Positions 7,503-20,759 of a stretch of DNA of 22,619 bases are shown one piece after another. Under the pieces are notes generated by a model. The model worked only from the letters and a program-made list of their open reading frames with translations, was not told the origin of the DNA and did no database searches. Position 1 is the stretch's first letter, and every line of letters begins with the position of its first letter. The stretch spans positions 234,518 to 257,136 of the forward strand of contig JBBHKE010001871.1 in assembly GCA_037447655.1 (NCBI GenBank), given 5' to 3'. This DNA comes from Zygnema cylindricum (lineage: Eukaryota > Streptophyta > Zygnematophyceae > Zygnematales > Zygnemataceae). Made by a program: the position numbers and the translations under genes.

Positions 7503-8301
7503 GATCAGGTGGAACTTCCTCCAGGAAGAAAGGCTATTGGAAGTAAATGGGTGTTTAAATTAAAATTGAACCCAGATAATACCATAGATAGGTATAAGGC
7601 TTGCTTGGTTGCTAAGGGATATAATCAAAAAGAGGGGATAGATTATGAAGAAACTCTTTCACCGGTTGTAAGGTTTCCATCTGTCCGCATCTTACTTACA
7701 TTAGCTGCTATAGAGGATTTTGACATCAACTAAATGGATGTCAAAACTGCCTTTTTGCATGGTGATTTAGATGAGGTCATTTATATGAAGCAGCCTGAGG
7801 GTTATGAGGAAGTAGGAAAAGAAAATCTTGAGTGCAAACTTTTAAAATCATTGTATGGCCTAAAACAGGCTCCTAGGCAGTGGAACCGAAAGTTAGATGA
7901 GTTCTTGACAGGATTAGGGTTTACTAGAATTAGCTTAGATCATTCACTATATGTGATGTGTGGTGATAATCTTGATGAGGTGATATTTATTGCTGTGTAT
8001 GTTGATGATTTGCTGCTAATTAGTAGGAACAAAGAAGGAATTGGTAGAGTAAAACAAGCTCTTAATTCACAATTTGATATGAAGGATATGGGTGAGGCAA
8101 AATATATCCTTGGAATACAAGTTGAAAGAGATAGAGAAAAGAAAATCATTAGGCTAACTCAAAAAGAAGCGATAGGAAACATGTTGGAAAAATTTGGCTT
8201 GGCTGATGCCAAAGGTTGTGCAACTCCTATGGAGTATAAGCAAAAACTTGAAGGAATGGAGCATGAGTTTGGAGTCATAATAGATGAGGAACTCAGTGCA
8301 G
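7503..8301 (+). pseudogene. pol: copia reverse transcriptase (RVT_2 type), truncated
   Basis: Single frame of about 265 codons with one internal TAA (7731-7733). In order: LPPGRKAIGSKWVFK; YKACLVAKGY; MDVKTAFLHGDL, with the first catalytic Asp at 7737-7739; SLYGLKQAPRQW; and the catalytic YVDD at 7998-8009. FDMKDMGEAKYILGI and KFGLADAKGCATPM then follow. The polymerase domain is almost complete and its three catalytic aspartates are present. The coding sequence stops where the tether to RNase H should begin; the open frame's last codons (to 8309) are satellite. RNase H is absent. Confidence 0.92.
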
Positions 8302-9009
8302 ACAGTTAGCATTAACAAGAAATGTTTCCTTAATAACACAAACGGTTAGCGATAACAATAATTGTTACCTAAATTACACAAATGGTTATCGATGTCAAGA
8401 ATTGTTACCTAAATTACACAAAAGGTTAGCAAAAAAATTTTTTTTACCTAAATTACACAAAAAGTTAGCGATAACAAAATTTATATACCTAAATTACACA
8501 AACTGTTAACGATAACAATAATTGTTACCTAAATTACAGAATCAATTAGCGATAACAAAAATTGTTTCCTAAATAACACAAACCGTTAGCGATAACAATA
8601 ATTGTTACCTAAATTACACAAACTGTTAGCGATAACATGAATTGTTACCTAACTTACACAAACAGTTAGCGATAACAAGAATTGTGACCTAAATTACACA
8701 AACTGTCAGCGAAAACAAGAATTGTGACCTGAATTACACAAACAGTAAGCAATAACAAGAATTGTTACCTAAATTACACAAACTGTTACCGATAACAAGA
8801 GTTGTTGCCTAAATTACACAAACAGGTAGCGAAAACAAGAATTGTTCCCTAAATTACACCAACAGTTAGCGGTAACAAAATCTGTTACCTAAATTACACA
8901 AACAGTAAGCGATAACAATAATTGTTACTTAAACTACACAAATTGTTAGTGATAAGAAGAATTATTTCCTCAATTACACAAACGGTTAGCTAAAACAAGA
9001 ATTCTTACC

Positions 9010-9110
9010 TAAACTAACCAATTTGTTAGCGATAACAAAAATTGTTATCTAAATTACACAAATTGTTTGCCCTTACAGGTATTGTTACCTAACTTACACA
9101 AACTATTTGC
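9010..9110 (+). repeat. Variant trimer with the GCSCTTACA monomer (first example)
   Basis: Three consecutive variant monomers: one with TAACCAA, one starting TATCTAAATTACACAAATTG followed by TTTGCCCTTACA, and one starting CTAACTTACACAAACTATT. The same succession recurs closely at 13241-13340 and, in part, at about 13 other places. Confidence 0.6.
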
Positions 9111-12100
9111 GATAACAAGAATTGCTACCTAAATTACACAAACTATTAGCGATAACAATAATGTTTACGTAAAATACACAAACAGTTAGCGATAACAAGA
9201 ATTGTTTCCTAAATTACACAAACGGTTAGCAATAACAATCAAAGTTACCTAAATTACACAAACTGTTAGCGATAAGAAGAATTGTTACAAAAATTACACA
9301 AACAGTTAGCGATAACAAGAACTGTTTCCTTAATTACACAAACGGTTAGCGATAACAGGAATTGTTACCTAAAGTACACAAATAGTTACGGATAACCAGA
9401 AGTGTTACCTAAATTAAAAAAACAGTTAGCGATAACAAGAATTGTTACCTAAATTACACAAACTGTTGGCGATAAAATGAATAGTTACCTAACTCACACA
9501 AACAGTTAGCGATAACAAGAATTGTGACCTAAACTACACAAACTGTGAGGGATAACTAAAATTGTTACCTAAATTACACAAACAGATATCGATAACAATA
9601 ATTGTTAACTAAACTAACTAAACTGTTAGCGATAACACGAATTGTTATCTAAATTACACAAACTGTTTGCGCTTACAAGAATTGTAACCTAACTTACACA
9701 AACTGTTAGAGATAACAATAATTGTTACCTAAATTACATAAACTGTTAGCGATAACAATTTTTTTTACCTAAATTACACAAACAGTTAGCGATAATAAGA
9801 ATTGTTTCCTAAATTACACAAACGGTTTGCGATAACAAGAATTGTTACCTAAATTACACAAACTGTTAGCGATAACAAGAATTGTTATCTGAAGTACAGA
9901 AACAGTTAGCGATAACAAGAATTGTTACCTAAATTACAAAAACAGTTAGCGATAACAAGAATTGTTACCTAAATTACACAAACAGTTAGCGATAACAAGA
10001 ACTGTTTCCTATATTACACAAAGGGTTAACGATAACAGGAATTAGTACCTAAAGTACACAAACAGTTAGCAATAATAAGAATTGTTACCTTAATTAACTG
10101 AACAGTTAGCGATAACAGGATATGTTATCTAAATTTCACAATCTGTTAGCGATAAAAAGAATTGTTACTTAAACTACACAAATTGTTAGCGATAACAAAA
10201 ATTGTTTCCTAAAGAACAAAAACGGTTGGAGATAAGAAGAATTGTTACCTAAATTAACCAAACAGTTAGCGATACAAGATTTGATATCTAAATTACTCAA
10301 ACTGTTAGCGATAACAAGAATTGTTACTTAAACTACACAAATTGTTAGCGATATTAAGAATTGTTACCTAAATAACACAAACAGTTAGGGATAACAAGAT
10401 ATGTTTCCTAAATTACACAAACTGTTAGCGATAACAAGAATTCTTACTTAACTACACAAATTGTTAGCGATAACAAGAATTGTTTCCTAAATTACACAAA
10501 CGGTTAGCGATAACAAGAATTATTACTTAAATTACGCAAACTCTTAGCGATAACAAGAATTGTTACCTAAATTACGCAAACTCTTAGCGATAACAAAAAT
10601 TGTTACCTAAATTAACGAAATTGTTAGCGATAAAAGGAATTGTTATCTATATTACACAAACAATTAGCGATAACAAGCATTGTTACCTAAATTACAAAAA
10701 CAGTTAGCGATAACAAGAATTGTTACCTAAATTTTACAAATTTTTAGCGATAACAAGAATTGTTTTCTAAATTACACAAACGGTTAGCGATAACAAGAAT
10801 TGTTTCCTAAATTACAAAAACAGTTAGCGATAATAAAAATTGTTACCTAAAATACACAAACAGTTAGGGATAACCAGAAGTGTTATCTAAATTACACAAA
10901 CTGTTTGCGCTTACAGGAATTGTTACCTAACTTACAGAAACAATTAGCAATAACAATAATTGTTACATAAATTACACAAACTGTTAGCGATAACAAGAAT
11001 TGTTACCTAAATTACACAAACAGTTAACGATAACAAGAATTGATTCCTAAATTACACAAACTGTTAGCGATAGCAAGTATAGTTTCCTAAATTACACAAA
11101 CTGTTTGCGATAACAAGATTTCTTACCTAATTTAACCAAACTATTAGCCATAACAAAAATTGTTACCTGAATTACACAAACAATTATCGATAATAAGAAT
11201 GTTTTTCTAAATTACACAAACAGTTAGCGATAACAAGAATTGTTACCTAAATTACACAAACTGTTAGCCATAACAAGAATTGTTACCTAAATTACACAAA
11301 CTGTTAGCGATAACAAGAATTGTTATCTAAATTACAGAAACAGTTAGCGATAACAAGAATTGTTACCTAAATTACAAAAACATTTAGCGATAACAAGAAT
11401 TGTTACCTAAATTACACAAACTGTTAGCGATAACAAGAATTGTTATCTGAATTATAGAAACAGTTAGCGATTACAAGAATTGTTACCTAAATTACACAAA
11501 CTGTTGGCGATAACAAGAATTGTTACTTAAACTACACAAATTGTTAGCGATAACAAGAATTGCTACCTAAATTACACAAAATGTTAGCGATAACAAGAAT
11601 TACCTAAATTTCAAAAATTGAAAGCGATAACAAGAATTGTTACCTAAATTACAAAAACAGTTAGCGATAATAATTTTTTTTTCCTAAATTACACAAACAG
11701 TTAACGATAACAGGAATTTGTACCTACAGTACAGAAGCAGTTAGGGATAACAAGAATTGTTACCTGAATTACACAAACTGTTAGCGATTACATGAATTGT
11801 TACCTAAATCACAAAAACATTTAGCGATAACCAGAATTATTACCTAAATTACACAAACTGTTAGCGATAACAAGAATTGTTACCTAATATACACAAACAG
11901 TTAGCGATAACAAAAATTCTATCCTAAATTACACAAACTGTTAGCGATAACAAGAATTGTGAAATAAATTACACAAACTCTTTGCTTTTACAAAAATTGT
12001 TACCTAACTTACACAAATTGTTAGGGATAACAAAAATTGTTACCTAAATTACATAAACGATTAGTGATAACAAGAATTGTTACCTAAATTACAAAAACTG

Positions 12101-15100
12101 TTAGCGATAACAATAATTGTGACCTAAATTACATAAACAGTTAGCGATAACAATAATTGTTCCCTAAATTACCGAAACAATTAGCGATAACAAGAAATGT
12201 TTCCTAAATTACACTAACGGTTAGCGATAACAAGAATTGTTACCTAAATTACACAAACTATTAGTGATAACAAGAATTGTTACCTAAATTATACAAACAG
12301 TTAGCGATAACAAGAATTGTGACCTAAATTACAAAAACTGTTAGCGATAACAAGAATTGTGAAATAAATTACACAATCAGTTAGCGATAACAAGAATTAA
12401 TGCCTAAATTACACAAACAGTTAGCGATAACAATAATTGTTACTTAAACTACACAAATTGTTAGCGATAACAAGAATTGTTTCCTAAATTACACAAAAAG
12501 TTAGCGATAACAAACGTTGTTACCTAAGTTACACAAACGGTTGGCGATAACAAAAATTGTTACCTAAATTAAACAAATTGTTAGCGATAATAAGAATTGT
12601 TACCTAAATTACACAAACAGTTAGCGATAACAGGAATTGGTACCTAAAATACACAAACAGTTAGGGATAACAAGAATTGTTACCTAAATTACACAAACTG
12701 TTAGCCATAACAAGAATTGTTATCTAAATAACACTAATTGTTTGTGCTTACAAAAATTGTTACCTAACTTACACAAACTGTTAGCGATAATAAGAATTGT
12801 TACCTGAATTACACAAATGATTAGCGCTAACAAGAATTGTTACCTAAATTATAAAAATTATTAGCGATAAAAAGAATTGTGACCTAAATTACATAAACTG
12901 TTAGCAATAACATTAATTGTTACCTAAATTACAAAAACAGTTAGCAATAACAAAAAGTGTTTTCTAAATTACACAAACCTTTAGCGATAATAAGAATTGT
13001 TACCTAAATTACACAAACTGTTAGCGATAGCATGAATTGTTACCTAAGTTACTCAAACAGTTAGCGATTAGAAGAATTGTGACCTAAATTACACAAACTG
13101 TGAGGGATAACAATAATTGTTACCTAAATTACACAAGCTCTTACCGATAACAAGAATTGTTGTATAAATTACACAAATTGTTAGCGATAACAAGAATTTT
13201 TTCCTAAATTACACAAACAGTTAGCGATAACAAGAAATGTTACCTAAACTAACCAAACAGTTAGCGATAACATGAATAGTTATCTAAATTACACAAATTG
13301 TTTGCGCTTACAGGAATTGTTACCTAACTTACACAAACTATTAGCGATAACAAGAATTTTGACCTAAAATACACACACAGTTAGCGATAATTAGAATTGT
13401 TTCCTAAACTACACAAACGGTCAGCGATAACAAGCATAGTTACCTAAATTACACAAACTGTTAGCGATAACAAGAATTGTTACCTAAATTACACAAACAG
13501 TTAGCGATAACAAGAATTGTTACCTTAATTACAAAAACAGTTAGCAATAATAGGAAAAGTTATCTAAATTACACAATCTGTCTGCGCTTGCAGAAATTGT
13601 TACCTAAATTACACAAACAGTTAGCGATAACATGAATTAGTACCTAAAGTACACAAGCAGATAGCGATAACAATAATTGTGACCTAAAGTACACAAAATC
13701 TTAGCAATTAACAAGAATTGTTACTTAAACTACACAAATTCTTAGCGAGAAGAAGAATTGTTACCTAAATTACACAAACAGTTAGCGATAACAAGAATTA
13801 GTACCTAAAGTACACAAGCAGTTAGCAATAACAAGAATTGTGACAAAAATTACACAAACTGTTAGCGATAACAAGAATTTTACCTAAGTTACAAAAACTG
13901 TTAGCGAAAATAAGAATTGTTTCCTAAATTACAAAAACGGTTAGCGATGACAGGAATTGGTAACTACAGTACACAATTAGTTAAGGATAACAAGAATTGT
14001 TACCTAAATTACACAAACTGTTAACGATAACAAGAATTTTTTCCTAAATTACAGAAACATTTAGCGATAACAAGAATTATTACCTATATTACACAAACAG
14101 TTAGCGATAACAAGAATTGTTTCCTAAATTGCACAAACTGTTAGCGATAGCAAGAATTGTTTCCTAAATTACACAAACGGTTAGCGATAACAAGATTTCT
14201 TACCTAAATTAACCAAACTGTTAGCCATAACAAAAATTGTTACTTGAATTACACAAACAATTAGCGATAACAAGAATTGTTTCCTAAATTACACAAACGG
14301 TTTGCGATAACAAGAATTGTTACCTATATTACACAAACAATTAGCCATAACAAGAATTGTTACCTAAATTACACAAACGGTTAGTGAAAACAAGAATTGT
14401 TACCTAAATTAACCAAAAAGTTAGCGATAACAAGAATTAGTACCTAAAGTACATAAGCAGTTAGCGATAACAAGAATTGTGACCTAAATTACACAAACTG
14501 TTAGCGATACCAAGAATTGTTACTTAAACTACACAAATCGTTAGCGATAACAAGAATTGTTACCTAAATTACAAAAACAATTAGCGATAACCAGAATTAT
14601 TACCTAAATTACACGAACAATTAGCAATAACAATAATTGTTACCTAAATTACACAAACTTTTAGCGATAACAATAATTGTTACCTAATTTACACAACAGT
14701 TAGCGATAGCAAGAATTGTTTCCTAAATTACACAAACAATTAGCGATAGCAAGAATTGTTTCCTAAATAACACAAACGGTTAGCGATAATAGGAATTGTA
14801 CCTAAATTAACCAAACAGTTAGCATTAACAAGAATTGTTACCTAAATTACAAAAAATGTTAGCGACTACAAGAATTGTTACCTAAATTACACAAACAGTT
14901 AGCGATAACAAGAATTGTTACCTAAAATACACAAACTGCTGGCGATAACATAAATTGTTACCTGAATTACAGAAACAATTAGTGATAACAAGAATTGTTT
15001 CCTAAATTACACAAACGGTTAGCGATAACAAGAATTGTTACCTAAATTACACAAACTGTTAGCGATAACAAGAATTGTTACCTAAATTACACAAATGGTT

Positions 15101-16164
15101 AGCGATTACAAGAATTGTTACTTAAATTAACCAAACAATTAGCAATAACAAGAATTGTTACCTAAATTACACAAACTGTTAGCGATAGCAAGAATTGTTA
15201 CTTAAATTACACAAACTGTTAGCGATAGCAAGAATTATTACTTAAATTACACAAACTGTTAGCGATAACAAAAATTGTTACCTGAATTACACAAACATTT
15301 AGCGATAACAGCAATTGTTACCCAAATTAGACAAACAGTTAGCGATAACAAGAATTGTTACCTTAATTAACCTAACAATTAGCGATAACAGGAATTGTTA
15401 TCTAAATTACACAAACTGTTTGTGTTTACAAGAATTCTTACCTAACTTACACAAACTGTTAGCGATAACAAGAATTGTTACCTAAATTACACAAATAGTT
15501 AGCGATAACATTAATTGTTACCTTGATTACACAAACAGTAAGCAATAATAAGAAGTGTTTCCTAAATTACACAAACGGTTAGCGAGAACAAGCATTGTTA
15601 CCTAAATTACACAAAGTGATTGCGCTTGCACGAATTGTTACCAAACTTACACAAACTGTTAGTGATAATAAGAATTGTTAACTAAAGTACACAAACAGTT
15701 AGGGATAACAAGAATTGTTACCTAAATTACACAAACTCTTAGCTATAACAAGAATTGTTACCTAAATGACACAAACAGTTTGCCATAACTAGAATTGTTA
15801 CTTAAACTACACAAATTGTTAGCGATAACAAGAATTGTTTCCTAAATTTCTCAAACGGTTTGCGATAACAAGAATTATTACCTAAATTACAAAAAAGATA
15901 GCGATAACAAGAAATGTTTCCTAAATTACACAAACGGTTAGCAATAACAAGAATTGGTACCTAAAGTATACAAACAATTAGCGATAACAAGAATTTTAAC
16001 CTAAATTATACAAACTGTTAGTGATAAGAAGAATTGTTACCCAAATTAACCAAACAGTTAGCGATACCAAGAATTGTTACCTAAATTACACAAATAGTTA
16101 GCGATAACCAGATATGTTTCCTAAATTTCACAAACTGTTAGCGATAACAATAATTGTTACCTAA

Positions 16165-16375
16165 ATTACACAAACTGTTAACAATAACAAGACTTATAAC
16201 TTAATCTACACAAATTGTTAGCGATAAAAACAATTGTTTCATAAATTACACAAACTGTTATCAATAACAAGAATTGTTACCTAAATTACACAAACTTTTA
16301 GCGATAACAAGAATTGTTTCCTAAATTAAACAAACAGTTAGCAATAATTGGAATTGGTTCCTAAAGAACACAAAC
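16165..16375 (+). repeat. Five-monomer haplotype, copy 1
   Basis: Contains AACAAGACTT, then CTACACAAATTGTTAG, then ATAAAAACAATTGTTTC, and ends with AATAATTGGAATTGGT. All four occur in the same order and spacing at 18745-18955, an offset of about 2580 bp. Confidence 0.65.
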
Positions 16376-17280
16376 AGTTAGCGATAACAAGAATTGTGAC
16401 CTAAATTACACAAAGAGTTAGTGATAACAAGAATTGTTACCTAAATTACAAGAACTGTTAGCGATAACAAGAATTGTTACCTAAATAACACAAAGTGATT
16501 GCGCTTACACGAATCGTTACCTAACTTACACAAACTTTTAGTGATAATAAGAATTGTTATCTAAATTAATCAAGCTGTTAGCGATAACAAGAATTGTTAC
16601 CTAAATTACACAAACGGTTAGTGATAACAAAAATTGTTTCCTAAATTACACAAACGGTTAGCGAAACAAGAATTGGTTCCTTAATTACACAGACAGTTAG
16701 GGATAACAAGAATTGTTTCCTAAATTACACAAACGGTTAGCGAAACAAGAATTGGTTCCTAAACTACACAAATTATTAGAGATAACAAGAATTGTTACCT
16801 AAATTACAAAAATTGTTAGCGATAACAAGAATTATTTCCTAAATTTTACAAATTGATAGCGATAACTAGAATTATTACCTAAATTACACAAACAACTAGC
16901 GATACCAAGACGTGTTACCTAAATTACACAAACTGTTAGCGATAACAAGAATTGTTACCTAAATTACACAAACGGTTAGCGATAACAAAAATTGTTACCT
17001 AACTTACACAAAATGTTAGCGATAACAAGAATTGTTACCTAAATTACACAAACAGTTAACAATAACAAGAATTGTTATCTCAATTACAAAAACTGTTAGC
17101 GATAACAAGAATTGTTACCTAAATAACACAAACAGTTAGCGATAACAAAAATTGTTTCCTAAATTACACAAACGGTTAGCGAAACAAGAATTGGTTCCTA
17201 AATTACACAAACAGTTAGGGATAACAAGAATTGTTACCTAAATTACACAAAATGTTAGCGATAACAATAATTGCTGCCTA

Positions 17281-17480
17281 AATTACACAAACGATTAGTA
17301 ATAGCAAAAATCGTTACCTAAATTACACAAACTATTAGCGATAAGAAGAATTGTTACCTAAATTGCACAAAGGATTTGGGATAACAAAAATTGTTACCTA
17401 AATTACACAAACTATTAGCGATTACAAGAATTGTGACCTAAATTACAAAAATTGTTAGCGAAAACAAGAATTGTGACCTG
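17281..17480 (+). repeat. Ten-monomer higher-order repeat, copy 1 (partial)
   Basis: Successive units with AATAGCAA, CGATAAGAAG, then TTTG(G/C)GATAACAAAAATTG and GCGATTACAAGAATTGTGAC match 17681-17880 in the same order, 400 bp apart. A further copy of the first three units at about 17565-17680 is directly adjacent to the second (120-bp tandem). Confidence 0.65.
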
Positions 17481-17680
17481 AATTACACAAACAGTTAGTG
17501 ATAACAAGAATTGTTTTCTAAATTACACAAATTGTTAACGATAACAAGAATTGTTTCCTAAATTACACAAAGGGTTAGCAATAGCAATAATTGTTACCTA
17601 AATTACACAAACTATTAGCGATAAGAAGAATTGTTACCTAAATTACACAAACGGTTTGCGATAACAAAAATTGTTAAACA

Positions 17681-17880
17681 AATTACACAAAAGGTTAGCA
17701 ATAGCAATAATTGTTACCTAAATTACACAAACTTATAGCGATAAGAAGAATTGTTACCTAAATTACACAAACGGTTTGCGATAACAAAAATTGTTACCTA
17801 AATTACACAAACTGTTAGCGATTACAAGAATTGTGACCTAAATTACACAAACTGTGAGGGATAACAAAAATTGTTACCTA
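17681..17880 (+). repeat. Ten-monomer higher-order repeat, copy 2 (partial)
   Basis: Matches 17281-17480 unit by unit. Its first three monomers also match 17565-17680, showing recent local duplication of a 3-monomer segment. Confidence 0.65.
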
Positions 17881-18239
17881 AATTACAAAAATTGTTACCA
17901 AAATTACAAAAATTCTTAGCGATTACAAGAAATGTTACCTAAATTACACAAACTGTTAGCGATAACAAGAATTATTACTTGAATTACAGAAACAGTTAGC
18001 GATAACAAGAATTGTTACCTAAATTACAAAAACAGATAGCGATAACAAGAATTGTTACCTAAATTACACAAAGAGTTAGCGATAACAAGAATTGTTTCCT
18101 AAAATACACAAACGGTTAGCAATAACAGGAATTAGTACCTAAAGTACACAAACTGTTAGCGATAATAAGAATTTTAACCTAAATTACACAAACTGTTAGC
18201 GATAACAATAATTGATACTTAAACTACACAAATTGTTAG

Positions 18240-18375
18240 GGATAACAAGAATTATTTCCTAAATTACACAAACTATTAGCGATAACAAGAATATTTACCT
18301 AAACTACACAAACTGTTAGCGATAATAAGAATTGTTTCCTAAATTACCGAAACGGTTAGCGATAACAAGAATTGT
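18240..18375 (+). repeat. Four-monomer haplotype, copy 1
   Basis: The run TTTCC...AACTATTAGCG, GAATATTTACCTAAACTACA, AATAAGAATTGTTTCC and GAAACGGTTAGC recurs in order at about 20760-20895, an offset of about 2522 bp. GAATATTTACC is rare elsewhere. Confidence 0.65.
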
Positions 18376-18380
18376 TACCT

Positions 18381-18500
18381 AAATTACAAAAAAATTGTTA
18401 ATTATAACAAGAATTGTTACCTAAATTACACAAAGTGATTGTGCTTACACGAATCGTTACGAAACTTACACAAACTGTTAGTGATAATAAGAATTGTTAC
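18381..18500 (+). repeat. Long-monomer haplotype, copy 1 of a 6-monomer duplication
   Basis: Starts with an over-long monomer containing ACAAAAAAATTGTTAATTAT, then CAAAGTGATTGTGCTTACAC and GAATCGTTACGAAACTTACA. The same order occurs at 18623-18740, about 242 bp on. Partial relatives are at about 15613 and 16492. Confidence 0.65.
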
Positions 18501-18622
18501 CTAAATTACACAAACTGTTAGCGATACCAAGAATTGTTACCTAAATTAAACATACTATTAGCGATAACAACAATTGTTACCTAATTACACAAACGGTTAG
18601 CAATAACAAGAATTGTTACCTG

Positions 18623-18740
18623 AATTACAAAAAAACTGTTAGTTATAACAAGAATTGTTACCTAAATTACACAAAGTGATTGCGCTTACACGAATCGTTA
18701 CGAAACTTACACAAACTGTTTGTGATAATAATAATTGTTT
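18623..18740 (+). repeat. Long-monomer haplotype, copy 2 of a 6-monomer duplication
   Basis: Counterpart of 18381-18500. It has the same over-long monomer, the GTGATTGCGCTTACAC unit, CGTTACGAAACTTACAC and GTGATAATA. Confidence 0.65.
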
Positions 18741-18744
18741 CCTT

Positions 18745-18955
18745 AATTACACAAACTGTTAACGATAACAAGACTTCTAATTAAACTACACAAATTGTTA
18801 GTAATAAAAACAATTGTTTCCTAAATTACACAAACTGTTAGCGATAACAAGAATTGTTACCTAAATTACACAAACTGTTAGCGATAACATGAATTTTTTC
18901 CTAAATTAACCAAACAATTAGTAATAATTGGAATTGGTACCTAAAGTACCTAAAT
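18745..18955 (+). repeat. Five-monomer haplotype, copy 2
   Basis: Counterpart of 16165-16375, with the offset constant at about 2580 bp along the whole stretch. Confidence 0.65.
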
Positions 18956-20759
18956 TACACAAACGGTTAACGATAGCAGGAATTGGTACCTAACTTACAC
19001 AAACTGTTAGCGATAACAAGAATTGTTACCTAAATTACAAAAACTGTTAGCGATAACAAGAAATGTTACCTAAATTACACCAACTATTAGCGATAACAAA
19101 ATTGTTACCTAAATTACAACAACAGTTTGCCATAACAAGAATTCTTACCTAAATTACAAAAATTGTTAGCGATAACAAGAATTGTTACCTAAACTACACA
19201 AACAGTTAGCGATAACAAAAATTAATACCAAAGTTACACAAATAAATAGCAATAACAAGAATTGTTTCTTAAATTACACCAACGGTTAGCGATAACAGGA
19301 TTGGTTCAACAAGTACACAAACAATTAGCGATATCAAGAATTATGACTTAAATTACACAAACAGTTAGCGATAAGAAGAATTGTTACTTAAATTACACAA
19401 ACAATTAGCGATAACAAGAATTGTTACCTAAGTTACACAAATTGTTAGCGATTATAAGAATTGTTACCTAAATTACACAAACAGTTAGCGATAACAAGAA
19501 ATTTTCCTAAATTACACAAAGTGTTAGCGATAGCAAGAATTGTTACCTAAATTACAAAAACAGTTAGCGATAACAATAATTGTTTTCTAAATTACACAAT
19601 TGGTTAGCTTTAACAGGAATTGTTACCTTAATTACACAAATAGTTAGCGATAACAAGAATTGATACCTAAATTACACAAACGGTTAGTAATAACTAGAAC
19701 TGGTACCTAACTTACACAAACTGTTAGCGATAACAGGAATTGGAATCTACAGTACACAATCAGTTAGAGATAACAAGAATTAACCTATATTACACAAACT
19801 GTTAGCGATAACAAGAAATGTTTTCTAAATTACACAAAAAGTTAGCGATAACAAGAATAGTTACCTAAATTACCCAAGTTGTTAGGGATAACAAGAATTC
19901 TTACCTAAATTACACAAACAGTTAGCGAAAACAAAAATTGTTATCTAAATTGCAAAAACAGTTAGTGATAATAAGAATTGTTACCTATATTACACAAACT
20001 GTTAGCGATAACAAGAATTGTTACCTAAATTACACAAACAGTTAGCGATAACAAGAATAGATACCTAAACTACCCAAGCTGTTAGCGATATAAGAATTCT
20101 AACCTAAATTACACAAACAGTTGGCGAAACAATAATTGTTACCTAAATTACACAAACAATTAGTGATAATAATAACTATTTACGGAATTACACAAACGGT
20201 TAGCGATAACAGGAATTGGTACCTAAAGTACACAAACAGTTAACGATAACAAGAATTGTGACCTAAATTACATAAACTGTTAGCGATAACAATAATTGTT
20301 ACCTAAATTACAGAATGTTAGCGATAACAAGAAGTGTTTCCTAAATTACACAAACGGTTTTCGATAACAAAAATTGTTACCTAAATCACACAAACTGTTA
20401 GTGATAACAAGAATTGTTACCTAAATTACACAAATAGTTAGTGATAACAAGAATTGTGACCTAAATTACACAAACTGTGAGGGATAACAGAAATTGTTAC
20501 CTAAATTACAAAAATTAATAGCAAAAACAAGAACTGTGACATGAGTTACACAAACAGTTAGCGATAATAAGAATTGTTCCCTAAATTACACAAACAGTTA
20601 GCGATAACAAGAATTGCTGCCTAAATTACACAAACAGTTAGCAATTACAAGAATTGTTTCCTAAATTACACAAACGGTTAGCGATAACATTAATTGTTAC
20701 CTAAATTACACAAACAGTAAGCGATAACAAGAATTCTTACTTAAACTACACAAATTGTT

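Larger units (their letters stand above)
4173..8301 (+). mobile_element. Ty1/copia LTR retrotransposon, 3'-truncated and inactive
   Basis: The domain order gag, protease, integrase, reverse transcriptase defines copia; gypsy elements place integrase last. About 4.1 kb remain. RNase H and the 3' LTR are missing because the coding sequence runs straight into satellite at 8302. The pol frame carries several in-frame stops and at least three frameshifts, so no functional polyprotein can be made. The left satellite ends and the right one resumes with nearly the same 14 bases (4159-4172 and 8303-8316), either a duplication at the insertion or simple resumption of satellite phase. Host lineage cannot be assigned from the protein alone; plant elements are plausible relatives. 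Confidence 0.93.

Noticed and set aside
8302-8309. Last codons of the RT open frame as real protein
   Set aside because: They are encoded by the first satellite bases after the junction and match nothing in the family.
7940-8339. Minus-strand open frames at 7940-8149 and 8154-8339
   Set aside because: They are antisense to reverse transcriptase, low in complexity, and the second runs into satellite. No domain is seen.
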